64,000 nucleotides of DNA from Isoetes taiwanensis (GCA_021234155.1 JAJEKV010000032.1:2634783-2698782); one strand, 5' to 3'. Positions 41,653-55,038 are shown, counted from the stretch's first letter. Made by a program: numbers and translations. The notes: generated by a model from the sequence alone, not told the origin.

Positions 41653-43870
41653 GCCTTTGCTTAATGCTATCTCACCGCCTTGAAGTGCCTCATCTATCTC
41701 ATTATCTTGAAGAGCCTCATCCGAGCCATTCATATAAGGTCGAACGGAAACCGCTCACATAAGCACAGCCCCAAAATCAACGTGATGCCAAGAGCCAAAG
41801 CAATATTTTGTATGAAAGAAGCTATATCCGCTTCCAAAACATATGTTCTTGGGCAAAACCCATCAAGCTCCAAGATGTTTAAAGGAGTATGAAAGGAAAA
41901 ATTGCGGCACAAAAATAGCATCTCCAACGACCTTTGCTTCTTAAGCCCGAGAAAAATAGTCAAAGATAAATCCCTAAGAAGATATTGTCCGCAAGATATC
42001 CTTGGGCCTAGCAAAACAAATCCATATCTAGGATCATTTGATTTCAAACCTAGGTCGGCCAGTTTTTAACAAACCTCCTCATTATTAATTTCAAATGAAT
42101 AAATAATTTTGGTATAAGGTTGCTAATTAGCAACCAATGTAGAAAGGAAAAATTCCAGCAAACTCACCTCATAGAGAGCTATAATGGATAAGCCATGGCC
42201 TTAGCTAATAAAGCTTGTCTATACATATAGACAAGGGCCATACATATGTGGGTATATGTGTCCCATTCTAGAAACATTTGAAGTCAAGATATCGCATGCA
42301 TACCGGATACAAAGATAAGTACAAAGATATCCAATGGCCATTCTACATATATGGGTAATAATTGACCGTGATAGAATTACTTTTGGGGTTAACCATGTCC
42401 CAACTATTGCTACCATCAAGGCACCATATAAATTATATGTTTGTAAGAAAAAGCTAACAAGCAAAGTTTTACAAAGGTATAAATCATGGCATAATATACA
42501 AGGCCCCAATTTGGTTCAAAGGTATATACCTCTAAGAAAACTTTACACTTACGCCAAAACTCTAAAAACTCGCTTCAATCTATCTTTTCACCATTGCTAC
42601 TAGGCAGCTACTAAGGCATCATGTAGCAAAAGTAGGAAAAGCCAACATGTAGAAACCCAACATGTGGCATGCAAAAAAAAAAAAAAAACCTTTGCCTAAA
42701 GAAAACTGCACTTAAGCCTATTAGCCTCGTATGGATCTACTAGTCTTTAATTTGCAGTCCTAGATATGACTAGGTGTTTGTCATATCATAGGCCTTGAAC
42801 AGAAGCTACCAAATAATACAATCTTTCAATAAAAATAAATCAAGACATGATGCTTGTTTGAATAAATTTACAAGAGCCACCACAAATGATCTAAAAACAT
42901 TGTTCCTTTGATATATTGAAAATATAAGTAGCAGCCTATAGAAAGAATCGATTTAAAAACATTGTTTCCAATAAAAAACATTCTACTAAAGATATTTTCA
43001 CCGCTTTATACCATTAACCTAAGTAGAAACGCTTTTAAAATGCTCAAGATAGTTATAGAGTTTTTAGAAACCAATAGCAATATTGGCCACATAAGTAGAC
43101 CCACATAGAAAGAGTTTTTTCGATATCACCAATTATGATCTCAAGCAGTGAGCAATAAATTTGCTCAATTTCACACCAAAACATCACCATACGTAGGGAT
43201 AAGTTCGGTTACCTGCATGTCAACCATTCAAGAATTAGCCTAAGAAGGGTAATCTCAAAAGGACAAACAGATAAGCAAAGAACCTATCCGGCTTAACGCC
43301 CTTCAACATATTTTTTAGCGATGTCAAAAACATAATAGAGCATACAACTTCAGAAATTTTTAGAGAACAAATATGTCCTGAGTCCCTCCAAGTTCAGCGG
43401 TTAACTTTAACATGCCAAAAGATCTTGTATACCAAATTATCTTGCATATCTAGGAAGATAGATCATTTTACAACTATAGATGATAAACAAAGAAAGCTAG
43501 CAAATAAATATGGCAAAATACTCCATTAGCTATAAACTATGGTTCAAGACTGCCATGCAATATAAGTTGTAGCAGAAGTAATAAAACATGTAGATCAACA
43601 ATAACAAGTAGAGAAAATAGAGCATAAGACTTAGAAATCACAAAAGAATATCCTAATTACAATAAAAAGAGGAAACTACTTATAGAGTTTAAAGGATTGA
43701 CCAGTTAGAAGCACCAGAAGAACAAGCATCCCGAGGTACTATGGGTTGCTCGACAGGAAGGTGCACGCAAGACACGGCCGGTAGTTCTTGGGAGAGGGAG
43801 ATGGAGAGGCGTCGAGTTCGTGACTAGGCCAGGTGTGCTAGGCCAGAGTATCTTGTCTTGCAGCAAGATA
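41653..43870. other. AT-rich flank right of element B
   Basis: No gene recognised. An A-run lies at 42673-42688. The first 100 bases include a small CTCATC repeat (about 41690-41720). Short plus-strand open frames are unrecognised. Confidence 0.5.
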
Positions 43871-43881
43871 CTCATTATAGG

Positions 43882-44728
43882 ATGAGCCTGCAGACAGGTG
43901 GTGGCCGAGTGGGAGAGGAATACGAGGGTGTACTCTCCTCAGGAGCTAGCTCAGAGATACCTACAGGGACGCTCGCAGTGGAGGCTCTGATGCAGATACG
44001 GGCCGAACGCGCAGAGGCCCGTTTCGGTGAGACATAGGGCAGACTCTTGGCCCGTGATGGCCACGTCGATGCGGAGGATGGAGATGCTCCACATGAGGGA
44101 GATGCAGTGCAGGGTGAGGATGTCCAGGGAAGAGATGGAGCAGTAGTTGGAGTTGTGGATGGCACAACAGGTGAGCTTGATGGGATTGGTTTAGAAGCAA
44201 CAATGGATCTTGCATCACATGTAGGGAGGGAGGGAGGCATCTTCTTTTCCTTCTTGCACCTCCACTGTCCCACCTCCACTTGTCGATGTAGACGTCCACA
44301 TTGGGACAATGCCCATCGAGGTTGAGAGCTCTTCACTACGACCCACTTCCCGTATTCCCATCCTACCATTCACCCTTCATACCACCTTTCTTCCTGACTT
44401 CCCTCCTAGACCACCACCTCTTCCTACGTTTTCACATGTCCCGCTGCCTTCCACGCCCCCCCTAGCTAGTTCAACTTCCCGTGCCCCAGTCTTACCATTC
44501 ATCTTTAGTCGCACCTCGCTTCCTTGCTTTCCTTCTAGACCACTATCCCTTTCTATGTTATTACATATCCCACCACCATTATTGCCCTCCATAAGCACTT
44601 CAGATGGTCATGCACTATCTAGTCATGTGGGTGGCACTTCCCCTCCCCCCCTCCTCCCCCCTCCAAGCCTCCGTATGTTCCATGTCCCCCATGGTTTCTC
44701 ATGGTCTTTCTTCTATACCACTACGTAG
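43882..44728 (+). other. Proline-rich / low-complexity open frames, perhaps a decayed retroelement linker
   Basis: 43882-44325 has a Gly/Asp-rich frame with one stop (MSLQTGGGRVGEEYEG...). 44309-44728 is a 139-codon Pro/Ser-rich frame with a degenerate internal repeat of about 42 residues (R(I/A)P(I/V)LPF...FP(P/S)RP). Such segments occur in copia-type polyprotein linkers but no copia motif is seen next to it. It may also be non-coding. Confidence 0.25.
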
Positions 44729-44729
44729 T

Positions 44730-45545
44730 CCTTGCACTACGCTACCTTTCGCCTCGTTGCATATCCAGATGTCATATCCTTCCTATGTTCTCCAGGATAG
44801 GGTATATCGGCAGGTGCCATAAATCCGGATCAACATGGCCTTTAGAAATAATCTCCTTCCACATCCATGATAGGGGGATATAGAGCCACTTCCCGAAAGT
44901 CATGCATATGAGGAGATTGGTTCTGAGGATCAACTTCACAGTTCTTTTGGGCTCAACCACCCACTTCGATTGTCATGTGTATACGTGAAAGCCACTGTGA
45001 TTACCGAACCCATACCAATTGAGAGAAACTAGGATCAAGCCTAGGATATCTTAAGCGGAGGGTTGGACATGAGTTTAATGTTGCCATCAAAGGGTATGAT
45101 GCTTGGTGAAAATATAAACGTTCCATGAGTTGATTGAAGGTATAGGTGGATATGATCCAATGGAATCTCCTACGTTGAAATGATTATTATAGCAATCGCT
45201 CGGGTGTTGCAATACCATTCTGCTCAAATCCATGAGATAAATAGCGACATCAAAGAAGCAAAGATGGGGTGTAGATGGAACTCTGATGAATAGATTGATT
45301 GACCATAGATGAAAAAAGCATTTCATAGGGGCGATAAACTTGAAAAAATAGCTCCCACAGACGATAAACTTTGAGCTTTTATGAACATGTGCGTCTCTAG
45401 TTCTACGGAAAGTTGGGAGGTTCCCATAAAACTCTTATAAAATAGTAATTAATTTTTGCGAAAAACCGCAGGGTAACCTCCTCATTAACCACGCTTACGA
45501 ATAAGGGTGCAGGCGATTCTTGGTCTTCATGCAAATTTAGGGATG
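44730..45545. other. Intergenic DNA, nothing recognised
   Basis: Short frames on both strands (for example 45087-45326 minus) have no motif. Confidence 0.5.
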
Positions 45546-45915
45546 GACTTTTATTTATTTATTTATTTATTTAGAAACCTCCCCAACTTTTCGTAGAAAC
45601 CTCCCCTGCGTTCTTAACTGGAAACCTCCCAAATCGTGCCAAGAAAGTTGGGGAGGTATGCAGAGAAAAGTAGAGGAGGGTTTCCATGAAAGATGGAGAA
45701 CCCCTAAGAAAAATGGGTTCCAGAATTCATTTATTTATTCAGAATTTCCATAGAAACCCCCTTCTATTTTCTAATATGATTCAGAATTTCCATAGAAACC
45801 CCCTTCTATTTTCTAATATAGAAACTTCCTCAGGTTATACAAGGAAAGTTAGGAGGTTTCCAACGAAAGTTGGGGAGGTTTTCAAAGAAAATAGGTTCCA
45901 AAATAGGTTTCCGTG
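45546..45915. repeat. Repetitive region of GAAACCTCCC / GGGAGGTTTCC motifs and a 44-base tandem duplication
   Basis: (TTTA)n at 45548-45571; then GAAACCTCCCC at about 45575, 45600 and 45621 and its inverse TTGGGGAGGT/GGAGGTTTCC at 45648, 45850 and 45870; and CAGAATTTCCATAGAAACCC repeated at about 45739 and 45782. The opposed copies could form long-range hairpins. Confidence 0.8.
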
Positions 45916-46439
45916 GGAGGTTTGTTGGGAAGTTGGGAAGCTTTCGTTGAAGTCGAACCCAAATCGGGCATTACGGGTATTCAAGTTATAACCAACAAAA
46001 ACCATGGGCACCCACACGTGTAGTTTTAACATTAATAGAATACGGGATGAACAAATCTACGCGATGGTTTTTCACAAATTGTGTACGAAGAGGCTGCCAT
46101 CGGAGGAGGCATGGAGCCTGTTGAAACGGCGCAAGCTAATCGATAACGAGGAACAATGCACATTGCCTGCGGGTATGTGTGTGGGAAGGATGCTGGTGGT
46201 CGAACGCTACAGATTCTCATGGGCTGTAGAGGCCTGGACTCAATCTCTGTTTTGGTGACTATCTTATTCGCATTTTGCTGCTGAACATGGAAATTTGGTT
46301 GAAGCCAATCAGGCATTTCAAGTGTCCACAAAACCAACTGTATATAGCTGGAGCTGCAATTATCTCCACTAATTATTGAAGCTTGGTCGTAGTGCAAAAT
46401 TCTATTCAATTGTTCTACAGATTAAGCGCTCTGCAGTAA

Positions 46440-48150
46440 TGAGGGGCAGCTATCTATGTTGCAGTCCTCAAGGCTTGTACAATAACTGAAAACCCTCATG
46501 CAGGGGAGGATCATACACCTTCAGATTATGAAATATGAACTCCAGTCAGATATACTGTTTTGGGAAGCACCATGCTTATTATGTATGCAAAATGTGGAAG
46601 CCTAGATGAAGCATACAAATTTTTTGAAAAAACTTCCAATTAGAGATATTTGTTTCATGGGGAGCTATGATTTCAGGATATGCCCAGAATGGGGATGGGG
46701 TGCGATACCTTAGATTGTATTGACAGGATGCAGTTAGAGGTATAAGCTAATGAAGTGATCTTTGTAGGTGCCTTAAAAGCATGTGGTGGCATGGAAGCTC
46801 ATTCCTTGAACAAATAGTTGAATGTGGGATCCAAATCAGAGATAGTGGGAAACATTCTGGTCGATATGTATATGCCTACGTGAGCAGCTTGGTGGATACT
46901 GAACATGTGTGTTTGACAAGGTTGTCAAGGAGAAATATAGTCTCATGGAATGCAATGATTGAGTACATATGTTCAGCATGGTAAGAGTGTTTTTACTTTC
47001 GAAGTTTGGAGAAGATGGAAGAAGACAGACAACCAAATGAGGTTACGTTGGTTAACATTTTAAAAGCATCTGCCAATTTAGAAACAATGAGGCATGGCAG
47101 GCACTCATGATACTATTATCAAAAAGTGGACTCAAGAAGACTGCAAAGTAGGTAACACTGGCAATATGTATGCCAAATGTGGAAGTTTAGAGGAGGCACA
47201 CAAAGTCTTTTGAAAATTTGCTAATCAAAATATGGTCTCATGGGGGTGATGATTGGAGGATTTGCTCAGCAAGGGGAGAATCGTTCAGCCTGGAATATTT
47301 TTGAGAAAATGCAGGAGAACAAAACCACAAGCCAAGTGAAGTCATATTTTTAATCTTGAAAGTTTGGCTGCAAGCATGGGGGCAATATATATGAGCAGGC
47401 TAGTCCACAACAAAATTGTTGAACTTGGTCTCACAGAAGACATTGTTGTTGGAGTGCCTGGTTGATATGTATGCCAAATGTGATAGTCTGGGAAACACAA
47501 GATATGTTCAGTAGGATTGTCTGATCCAGATGTCATAGCATGAATGGCATTGATAGGGGCTATACTCAGTTTGGACATAGTCCTATTGGCCCTAGGTTAT
47601 TTTGAACTGATGCAAGAGAAAAAATAGAGCCAAATCATGTCACCTTTTGAGTCTTTTTAAGCGTATTGCAAGTATAGGATACATAGGCTGTGGCGGAAAT
47701 CGTTCATAACATGATTATGAACAGAGGACTGCATCTGGATGTTGCCTTAGGCAGTGCTGTGATTGATATGTATGCTAACTGCGGAAGCATGGGAGAGGCT
47801 TTCATGATGCTTGATAAACTGTCAAATAGAGATATTGGTATCATGGAATGCAGTGGTTTGCAGGATATACTAACATGGCGGTGTTTTCTTACCTTGAGTG
47901 CTTCTGGAAAGATGCAACAAGAAGGTGCTTAAGATGAGGGTGTCATTTAACAGCATCCTTATTGCATGCAGTCCAGTGGGCTTGGTGGTGAAGGGTTGTG
48001 GCATTTGAAGTCTGAGAAAAGAATATCCGCAAATCATACCATGCGTCTTGCACATTGCTTGTATGATTGATCTGATGAAACGTGCAGGATGCCTTAATGA
48101 TGCAGAGATGCATGCCAGGAAACTACTAACCAAACTCATATAAGAGCATG
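46440..48150 (+). pseudogene. PPR (PLS-class) pseudogene
   Basis: Pieces of PPR repeats occur in changing frames: MLIMYAKCGSLDEAYKFFEK (about 46570), VIFVGALKACGG (46760), NILVDMYM (46855), ALIIKSGL-like and GNMYAKCGSLEEAHKVF (47150-47210), VDMYAKCDSLGNT (47465), HNMIMNRGLHLDVALGSAVIDMYANCGSMGEAF (47695-47790, cited in part), and near 48050 CMIDLMKRAGCLNDAEMHAR, the start of an E-type region. At least eight frame changes or stops occur, so no protein is expected. It is on the strand opposite to the intact PPR gene at 15.6 kb and not an obvious copy of it. Confidence 0.88.
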
Positions 48151-49849
48151 GATGTCCTTGCTCAGTGCTAAAACACACTTGGCAGCATTGAACAGCTAAA
48201 CATTGTTTGATCATGTTAGCATATAGATATCAATTATACTGCGGTGTATTGGCATGTCAGAGCATTTTGCGAAATCGCCTTCATGAAAGAAGATGTTGTA
48301 GCAAAGAGTTCTGTGGAGCAGAAATAAGAAAGTTATGCAGAATATCATCAAGGAGAAAATTAAGCATAGCGGGCTACTGTGGACAAACTGAAATTTGTTA
48401 CTCATTACCATGCTTCTATATTGGTTCAAAGGTATGATACAAGTCCACAGTGATTTTGACGTGTTCACGAACTTACTTTAATGCAGGATGAATCAGGAAT
48501 AAGTCTCCATGGTGGAGGAGGAGAATCCAATAGCGAAAAGAGCTGGTGAGTTCACAGTGCTCATTTGCCTATTAGGCTTTATTTAAGGCACATTAAGGAA
48601 AAGGAAGAAAGAGTTCATACACTTAATTGCATTAATAACTGTTCTAACCCACTTAGTTTCTTTATTACAAGAAGCATCATCACTGGGGGCATCGTTCAAG
48701 GGTCTGCAATCAGGCAGGGAAGATATAATTCCATATTTTCTTATAAGAGAAGCATGCGGGGCGGTTTTGAAGGGAAAGCGAGCAGAGGAGCATGTTGTAA
48801 AAGGATGCAATATTTGATAATGCGTTGCTTATTGCATAGTCAAAAATATAGTGCTTATATTCACAGTCTCATTGTGTTGTGCTCATTGCTGATAGGCTAT
48901 ACAGCATGACCAATAAATTTCGTGCTGTTTTACTTGCCGCGAGGAAAGTCCATACCTTCAGTTTATAGACTTCTGAGAAAGCTGCATCTTGCTCATTAGG
49001 ACGAAATGTAAAATTATTTATCACCAAGCTGAAGATCATTGTTGTTGCAGCCAGGTTTATGGGCCTCCACAAAACAATTGCCTTCATCACGGGAAATATT
49101 TTACGTTTGTGGCGGTCTTGGAGTGAAAATTCGATGAATTGATCAGGAAAAAGTATAAAGAAAAAAAAACGAAAAATATATAAATGTTACAAACGAAAAA
49201 GGGAAAAATCCTTTGTTATTATATTAGCCGACCCTTTTTTCGGAATTCCTTCGCCTGACACTGAGTAGCTAGCAGCACCGAAGCTACAACATTAAGATTA
49301 TGTATCATCCGTCGAGAGGGCGTCAGAGGCCCAAATGATCGTAGAGTACAACCTTCTTAATTTTTGTTTCCAACGTTTCATTTAATTGTCGTATAAATCC
49401 GTCGATGGGGTTAGCTGTAATCTGAGAGAAAGACCAAACGCATTCAGGAAGCTTGTTATGGGTTGGGCATGAGAACCCTAAGCTTCAACCTCAACAGAAG
49501 TAGAATATCCAATTTTTTATATCAATTCCTCCGGCTCTATCTGTGGGGCCGGATGGATGTTACAAGGGTGTAGTACGACTCCTCTATTCAACATTTAACA
49601 AACAAGTGTACCTTATCTGGAATGCCTATATTGCGTTACTTCGGGGTAGCATATGTAGATGATATGAATTCAGAGAGCAAAGTGCATGCGTGTTTCTTGT
49701 GCTTTTAGATTAAGTATGTTGCATAATTATTTTGTTGCTTCCATTGGATGGTAATCTAGTAATGAAACTATTTCAGCTAGTTATACTAGAAACCTTCATC
49801 GAACTATATAGTGTTAAAGTATCTAATTTTTTCTTGGCATCAAATTTAG
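48151..49849. other. Host-like DNA without a recognised gene
   Basis: Short plus-strand open frames at 48207-48437 and 48565-48909 carry no known motif. Could include introns and exons of a broken gene linked to the exon at 49850. Confidence 0.4.
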
Positions 49850-50250
49850 TGGGATGATGTGAAGGCTGATAAACATCGGGGGAAAACTATTTGGGGCATA
49901 GTCCTCAAGGAAACTCCAGTAGGGGCAGCTGGCAGAAAGGTAAGTCTTTAATGGGTGGGGATTAAATTGCTTTCTGCTGATTGCTTACCCTGATTATATG
50001 ATGAGAGGACTTGCACTGGTATGTAAAAAGGATAGAGGAAATCCAAGGTGGCTGCTTTCTGATGCAGACAAAGCAGAGCTTGAGAGAATAAAACAAGAGG
50101 GAGGAGGAACAGTCAATGCTTGCTTGAGAAGCCCTGGTTTAGCTAGAGATAGTCGACCCGGTATACGTCTGGATAAAGCAAAAGTGATGAAGAGCTTTTC
50201 AACGGGGAAAAGGTGCAGAACCAGATACATATCACGAAGCTGAGCGCCCA
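49850..50250 (+). other. Candidate exons of an unrecognised gene
   Basis: 49850-49939 is a 90-base (30-codon) open segment with a clear acceptor (AAATTTAG) and consensus donor (AAAG/GTAAGT); it encodes WDDVKADKHRGKTIWGIV then LKETPVGAAGRK. About 65 bases on, 49998-50243 is open: KKDRGNPRWLLSDADKAELE then RIKQEGGG, basic at its end. The region 50540-50740 is Lys/Glu-rich in several frames. They may be exons of one gene or gene remnant; the family is not recognised. Confidence 0.45.
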
Positions 50251-51437
50251 TTCAGGGTGGTTGCAGTATGATACATCATCTTTGTAGTTGGTCACATACC
50301 GCAAAATTTTTAAGATCATGTACAGCCGCTTCATTCTACAATGGTGAGTTGATAATCATGGTGTTTGACTTTCTGTGCAGTGTTATTGGTGAGAACAAGA
50401 CCACTGTATTTGGAGAACACAGTCTGCACCAATGAATAAGGTCAAGCAATACTGGAACTCAAAATTCAGAGGTTGCAAAAGATTCAAATGGGAAAGTGAA
50501 TACTGCATCAGCGGAACATGAACCACAGAAGTGAGAAAGAGAAAAACTAAAAAAGAAGAACGAAGGCATGAAAAGAAGCTAAAGAAGTTGGAAAAATCAG
50601 AAACCAGGGTAAACAAAAGGAAGAAGATTACTGGTTCGAGCTCCAGGGCATGACCATGCATGATAATAAAGCTGGAAGAAGTTCAAAAGAAGACACAACA
50701 AAAGGTCCCTGAACCTACAGGGAGAAGGCTCAAGCGTGATGGAATGAATAACAAAAGAGAAAAGAAACAAACGCCATATTTCGAGGACTCACAGTTAGAA
50801 CCACTGTGTGTACAATCAAGTTTCCTCTCCAAGAAAATGTTATGCTTTTATGATTCGTACAAGTCTCAGCTTGAGGTCCATATTCCCCAACAAAGGACTG
50901 AAGTGTATTGGTAGAATCAAATTTCTTGACAGAGTTAAAGATACAGAAAATAACAGCTGACATTTCTCTCTAGATGTGTTAGATAGCACGATTTACTGGG
51001 ACATTACCTCTAAAGATATTATTCATACAACTAACTATGTGCATCACGAAAGGCTGGCCAATGCCATTGGAAGGGAAATTATATATGCACGTGCTTTGTA
51101 GATCATACACACTAGAGCAGTTTAGCTTATGAACCATTCAGAAGTAATTCAGCCTGCCCTCAAAGACAACATCTTATTTTGCCTTAGTTGTATGCCGGTT
51201 GATATCTTTTTGAAGAAGCCTCCTCCTCCTCCTCTCTCGATGATAAAAGGCAGTAATATGGAGACATTTTTTTAAATATTATTTTTGCTCATACGCAGAT
51301 GTTTTTTGACAAATATTTTACTCCTTGAACAATTTACAGATTCCAATACACTCAAACAATTTGCAGATTCAATACTCACGTTTCTTTTTGGGTTGCTTGA
51401 AGGGCAAACCATAGGGATACATAGAATTGTGAAAATA
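50251..51437. other. No recognised gene; Lys-rich remnants
   Basis: Purine-rich DNA at 50530-50760 gives Lys-rich open frames in more than one phase. A stretch of CTCCTC lies at about 51221-51236. Confidence 0.4.
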
Positions 51438-51787
51438 GAATATGCCCCACATATTCTAATTAGAGCTAGATTTAGAGATTTATTAAGGGTTGCGATTAAA
51501 TATTGAGGAGTTCAGGTTTAAGCCCTTGCCTCGTCGTTGAGCCACTGACCAATTCTTGGGAGGCATGCATCTGCAGTTGGAGTCATCCCTCCCCTCCCAC
51601 ATTTCACATCAGATTTAGAATATGCCCATATTCTAATTGGAAGGCCCCAATTTAGAGAGAGATTTATTAAGGGTTGCGATTAAATATTGAGGAGTTCAAG
51701 GTTTAACCATATAAATGGGTTGAGCAGCCAATTTCTTTGGTATGCATCAGTTAGATCATCCCTCCCCCTCCCCTGATTTCACATCAG
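51438..51787. repeat. Tandem duplication, about 175-base unit
   Basis: 51438-51612 and 51618-51787 share GAATATGCCC-CATATTCTAATT, GATTTATTAAGGGTTGCGATTA, TTGAGGAGTTCA and CATCCCTCCCC-TCCC, with indels between. Confidence 0.88.
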
Positions 51788-52559
51788 TTGAAATGCGCCA
51801 TATCATCCCGCGTTATTCTTTGGCGGTTGAGACGAATCAATGTCTCTGAGGGCTTGAGCTCGATTTAAGCGAGGATGATGTTGTAAGAGCTTGGTTTCTT
51901 GTTTGTCGCTGTTGTTTCGCAACGTCTCAAATGACGAACTATAATTCTTTGTTCTTTAAAAGCATCAGCGTAGCGAGCACATTTAAGGGTACCTTCGGAT
52001 GGACCCTCTTTTTTTTCCTTGCTATAGCTTCTTCTCTTTATAGTTATGCTTTGCATTTTCTTGCATTTCATGCCTTAGCTTGGTATGGGATAATCGCTAT
52101 TCTTGTATATACAATGGTTTATCTATCGGACTTCTAAAGCTTCTTTCTTGAGGCTTTAGAGAGTTACATGCATGTCCTGACTCAACCACAGAGAAGAAAA
52201 TGGCAATACCTGCTTTGTTTCGAAGGAATTTGTGGGATCTATCAACATCTGAGGTCAAGAAACTAAGAATCTTAGAATCGACTGATCACTCACGAAGTGA
52301 CAATGCTTAATTCTTTAGTTACTCTTAATATTTTGGAAAAAATCTTTGATTTGGAAACTGAAATTGCTTACAAGCATTGAAAGAGCATGTAGGATGGTGA
52401 TGAAGCAAGGAGGCCAAAGATCAATAATGTGTGGGAAGCGGATCAGAGGGTGAGCAGGGAATGGTGCCCGTGATGCTGAGTGACCCCCTATGTATTGCCA
52501 TGATCTTCTGTTCCTAACACAATGGAAGTGCACGTGGATGCGGGTGCATAATGAGTATA
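51788..52559. other. Intergenic DNA
   Basis: Nothing recognised on either strand. Confidence 0.45.
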
Positions 52560-54200
52560 TGACAACCCTCTCTTCACGGTTTATGCACTGCTTTACATGC
52601 GAAGAATACCACCATGTCCACTTTCGGATGTGAATATGATGGATTCATAATGGAATCTATAGCGAGTGACGCCTATGCTTTCCTAGCGGTTAGGCTGATG
52701 TCGGACTCCTTGGGAATTCAATGCCTGAAAACGAGTTGGAGCTCCATGAACGGCCGCCAGGCGGCGATGTGTTGTAGGCGTGCCCGCGGCAGCCCGCGAA
52801 TATCAGATGACAACCAGGTTATGGACTTGTGAGCGGATTTAGCCTGGCGTTTAGAGTATCTTTGACGGTAATTTGCAATGGCACAGGCGGTGGTCCTGCT
52901 CGCGCCGCCGCTTGTAGATAAAGAGAATCGAGGCCGAAGGTTCTAGTCACGGTGGATTATGTTAGTGGTACGAGGCAGGACCATATCCATCAATCATACG
53001 TCGGATCACCTTAAAGCTCTATCACGGTAGCTTGACAAGCTCTGCTTATCCCTTCAGCAATGACTCCTCGCCCTTATGTATCACCGATTCACGATGGATT
53101 ACGAAGCGATGGCGGATTACAGCGAGATGCTCACGAGGCGAGCCCTACACTAGAGCAATAAACAGGCCAGCTGATTGAGCTACTCAACACTGCAGCAAAA
53201 GGGTGTTTTTGGGACAACCCACCTGCGAAGGATCTTAGAGACCACAATCTTCCACGTAATTGGTGGTTTGATGTTGAGTATAAAGAACACAAATGAAGCT
53301 CATCTAGGTCAGAGATCCAGGTATGCGCCCACAAGCCACTGCACATGATCGCGCTTTCTTGAAGGCAACATCGTGAGGCATCAAAGGGAAATGTTTTACC
53401 TACTAGGCAGGTCATCGAGATCTTGGCCCGGGAGGGTGCCGATGGCCAACCCTAGCTGCGGGAATATCCTTACGGGCCGGTGGGGCGGTACTTGCAACAT
53501 CTCTGCGTCCTCAAGGGACATAGCGTATTCCCTCCTCCCGGGATGATGGAGCATTAGAAGACTCACTTAGAGGCGTCAATAAAAATTCCCAAGATCCACA
53601 GCGTTTGACGTAAGAAAAAGCGGCGGAGACACGGGCGGTATGTAAGCATAGTTGCTCAAGTGGGCAGGGCAACATATAATATTAGTCCTAACTACCCTGT
53701 TCAACAGGGCGCTACAGGAAGGTTTCCCCCAACAATGAACCACAAGCAAGGTGCTCCCCATTTACGAAAAGCGAAGAAAGATCCACCTTTGTCCAACCAA
53801 TTCTGGGACAATCATGGTCAAAATTCATTGTTGCAAAGCATGTCGGCGGTCTAGGCGGTTGATTGGCTAGATGGGCTGCAGATAATAGAGCCTCCCATGC
53901 AAAGTAAATTTGGAGCAATGACACTCAGCATTGATCATATCTTCACGTTAAGGACTTTGGTTGAAGATAGGAGAACCTTAAGCCCAAGACACATATTATT
54001 ATACCATTGACTTACATGAGCTTTGATGCTTGTGCCGGAGGCAAAGTGCGACAAGCGGGGTCCACAATGGGTATGCGAGGATGCAATGTCGGTACGGCTG
54101 TGAGTAATGTTGGGTCAAATGCCAGCAAATGGGACAACCATTCACCAGCAGGAGGTGAAAGCCTTTATTATCATGGATCGAATCTAATAGTGCTTGAGCT
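52560..54200 (+). mobile_element. Degenerate LINE, endonuclease-to-reverse-transcriptase portion
   Basis: Higher GC than its neighbours. Around 53160-53300 the plus strand encodes LIELLNTAAKG then LPRNWWFDVEYKEHK, like the WW-D-EC-K block linking endonuclease and reverse transcriptase in LINEs. From 53600 it reads L-LFNRALQEGFPQ--T-SKVLPIYEK and S-QFWDNHGQNSLLQSM, resembling the start of a LINE polymerase (ALQEG-FP--W--S-V-PI-KKGD), and 53930-54000 has DHIFTLRTLVEDRR then LSPRHI, the conserved region before the catalytic site. Many stops and frame changes. Catalytic FxDD not found. Confidence 0.7.
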
Positions 54201-54951
54201 TCAATAGACGAATGCTTAAAGCCAAGATCTCACAGAAATCCTCTAAAACTAGGTATGGCTCTATTTGACTAGTTCTTGCTGGATAAGAGGATTTCAAGAA
54301 TAAAATAAGATCCCTGCATGAATATGGAGGTAGGAAAAGGTTCTAGGTTTTGTATGACCAAAGAGATCGGCACAAAAATGGATTCTATTTCAAACATGAA
54401 CCTTTTTCATTTCCCCTGCCAATATATAGTGCCTTCACAACATAAGAGCACCTACATTTTAACTGTATCTTCATGAGTAAAGAGCAAGATTCAAGCAGCC
54501 AAAAGTCTAGAAAAATGGACTTGTGGGTTGGCAGTAGCAAAAAAGGTGTTTGGTGATGCCAAGTGCAACAATGACGACCATAGCTTGATACTAAACAATT
54601 TTGTCGCAGAAAATGGAATATTATGAAGTCTTTGAATCCATGCAATGACAATAACCAGGTATATTTTGTTATAGAAATTAAAACAGGCCTGAATGTTTCT
54701 AGCTTTGGCTGATTAAGCAAGCAGGACTCATGTTCAATTATAACATAAGGACAAAAAGGTTGATTTGTATCTATTTTTAATCTACAAGAATAGGATTTGT
54801 TTAACAGATTCCTAGCATCAAACTATAACAATAGTATGGATATGCTTATATTCAATTTCATATTGGATTATTCTTCTCCTTTTATGTATGCTAGTGCTAA
54901 TGATTTGCAAAGGGTCACAAGGGGGAAAATGTGATAAACTAGGAGTAATCA

Positions 54952-55021
54952 CATGTACCTTTTTGGCCCTTCAATCATTATCAAGTTCCTTGCTAATGTT
55001 TTGATGATTGGCTGCAGGTAC
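54952..55021. repeat. Dispersed 70-base repeat, copy 1
   Basis: ATGTACCTTTTTGGCCCTTC...GATTGGCTGCAGGTAC; copy 2 at 58604-58672. The end GGCTGCAG resembles a splice acceptor. Confidence 0.75.
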
Positions 55022-55037
55022 GATTACTCTTCTAAAA

Positions 55038-55038
<1 letters not shown>

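Noticed and set aside
43875-44369. 164-codon minus-strand ORF rich in Pro/Ser/Ala
   Set aside because: Overlaps opposite frames of the same GC-biased stretch; no motif; likely a shadow frame.
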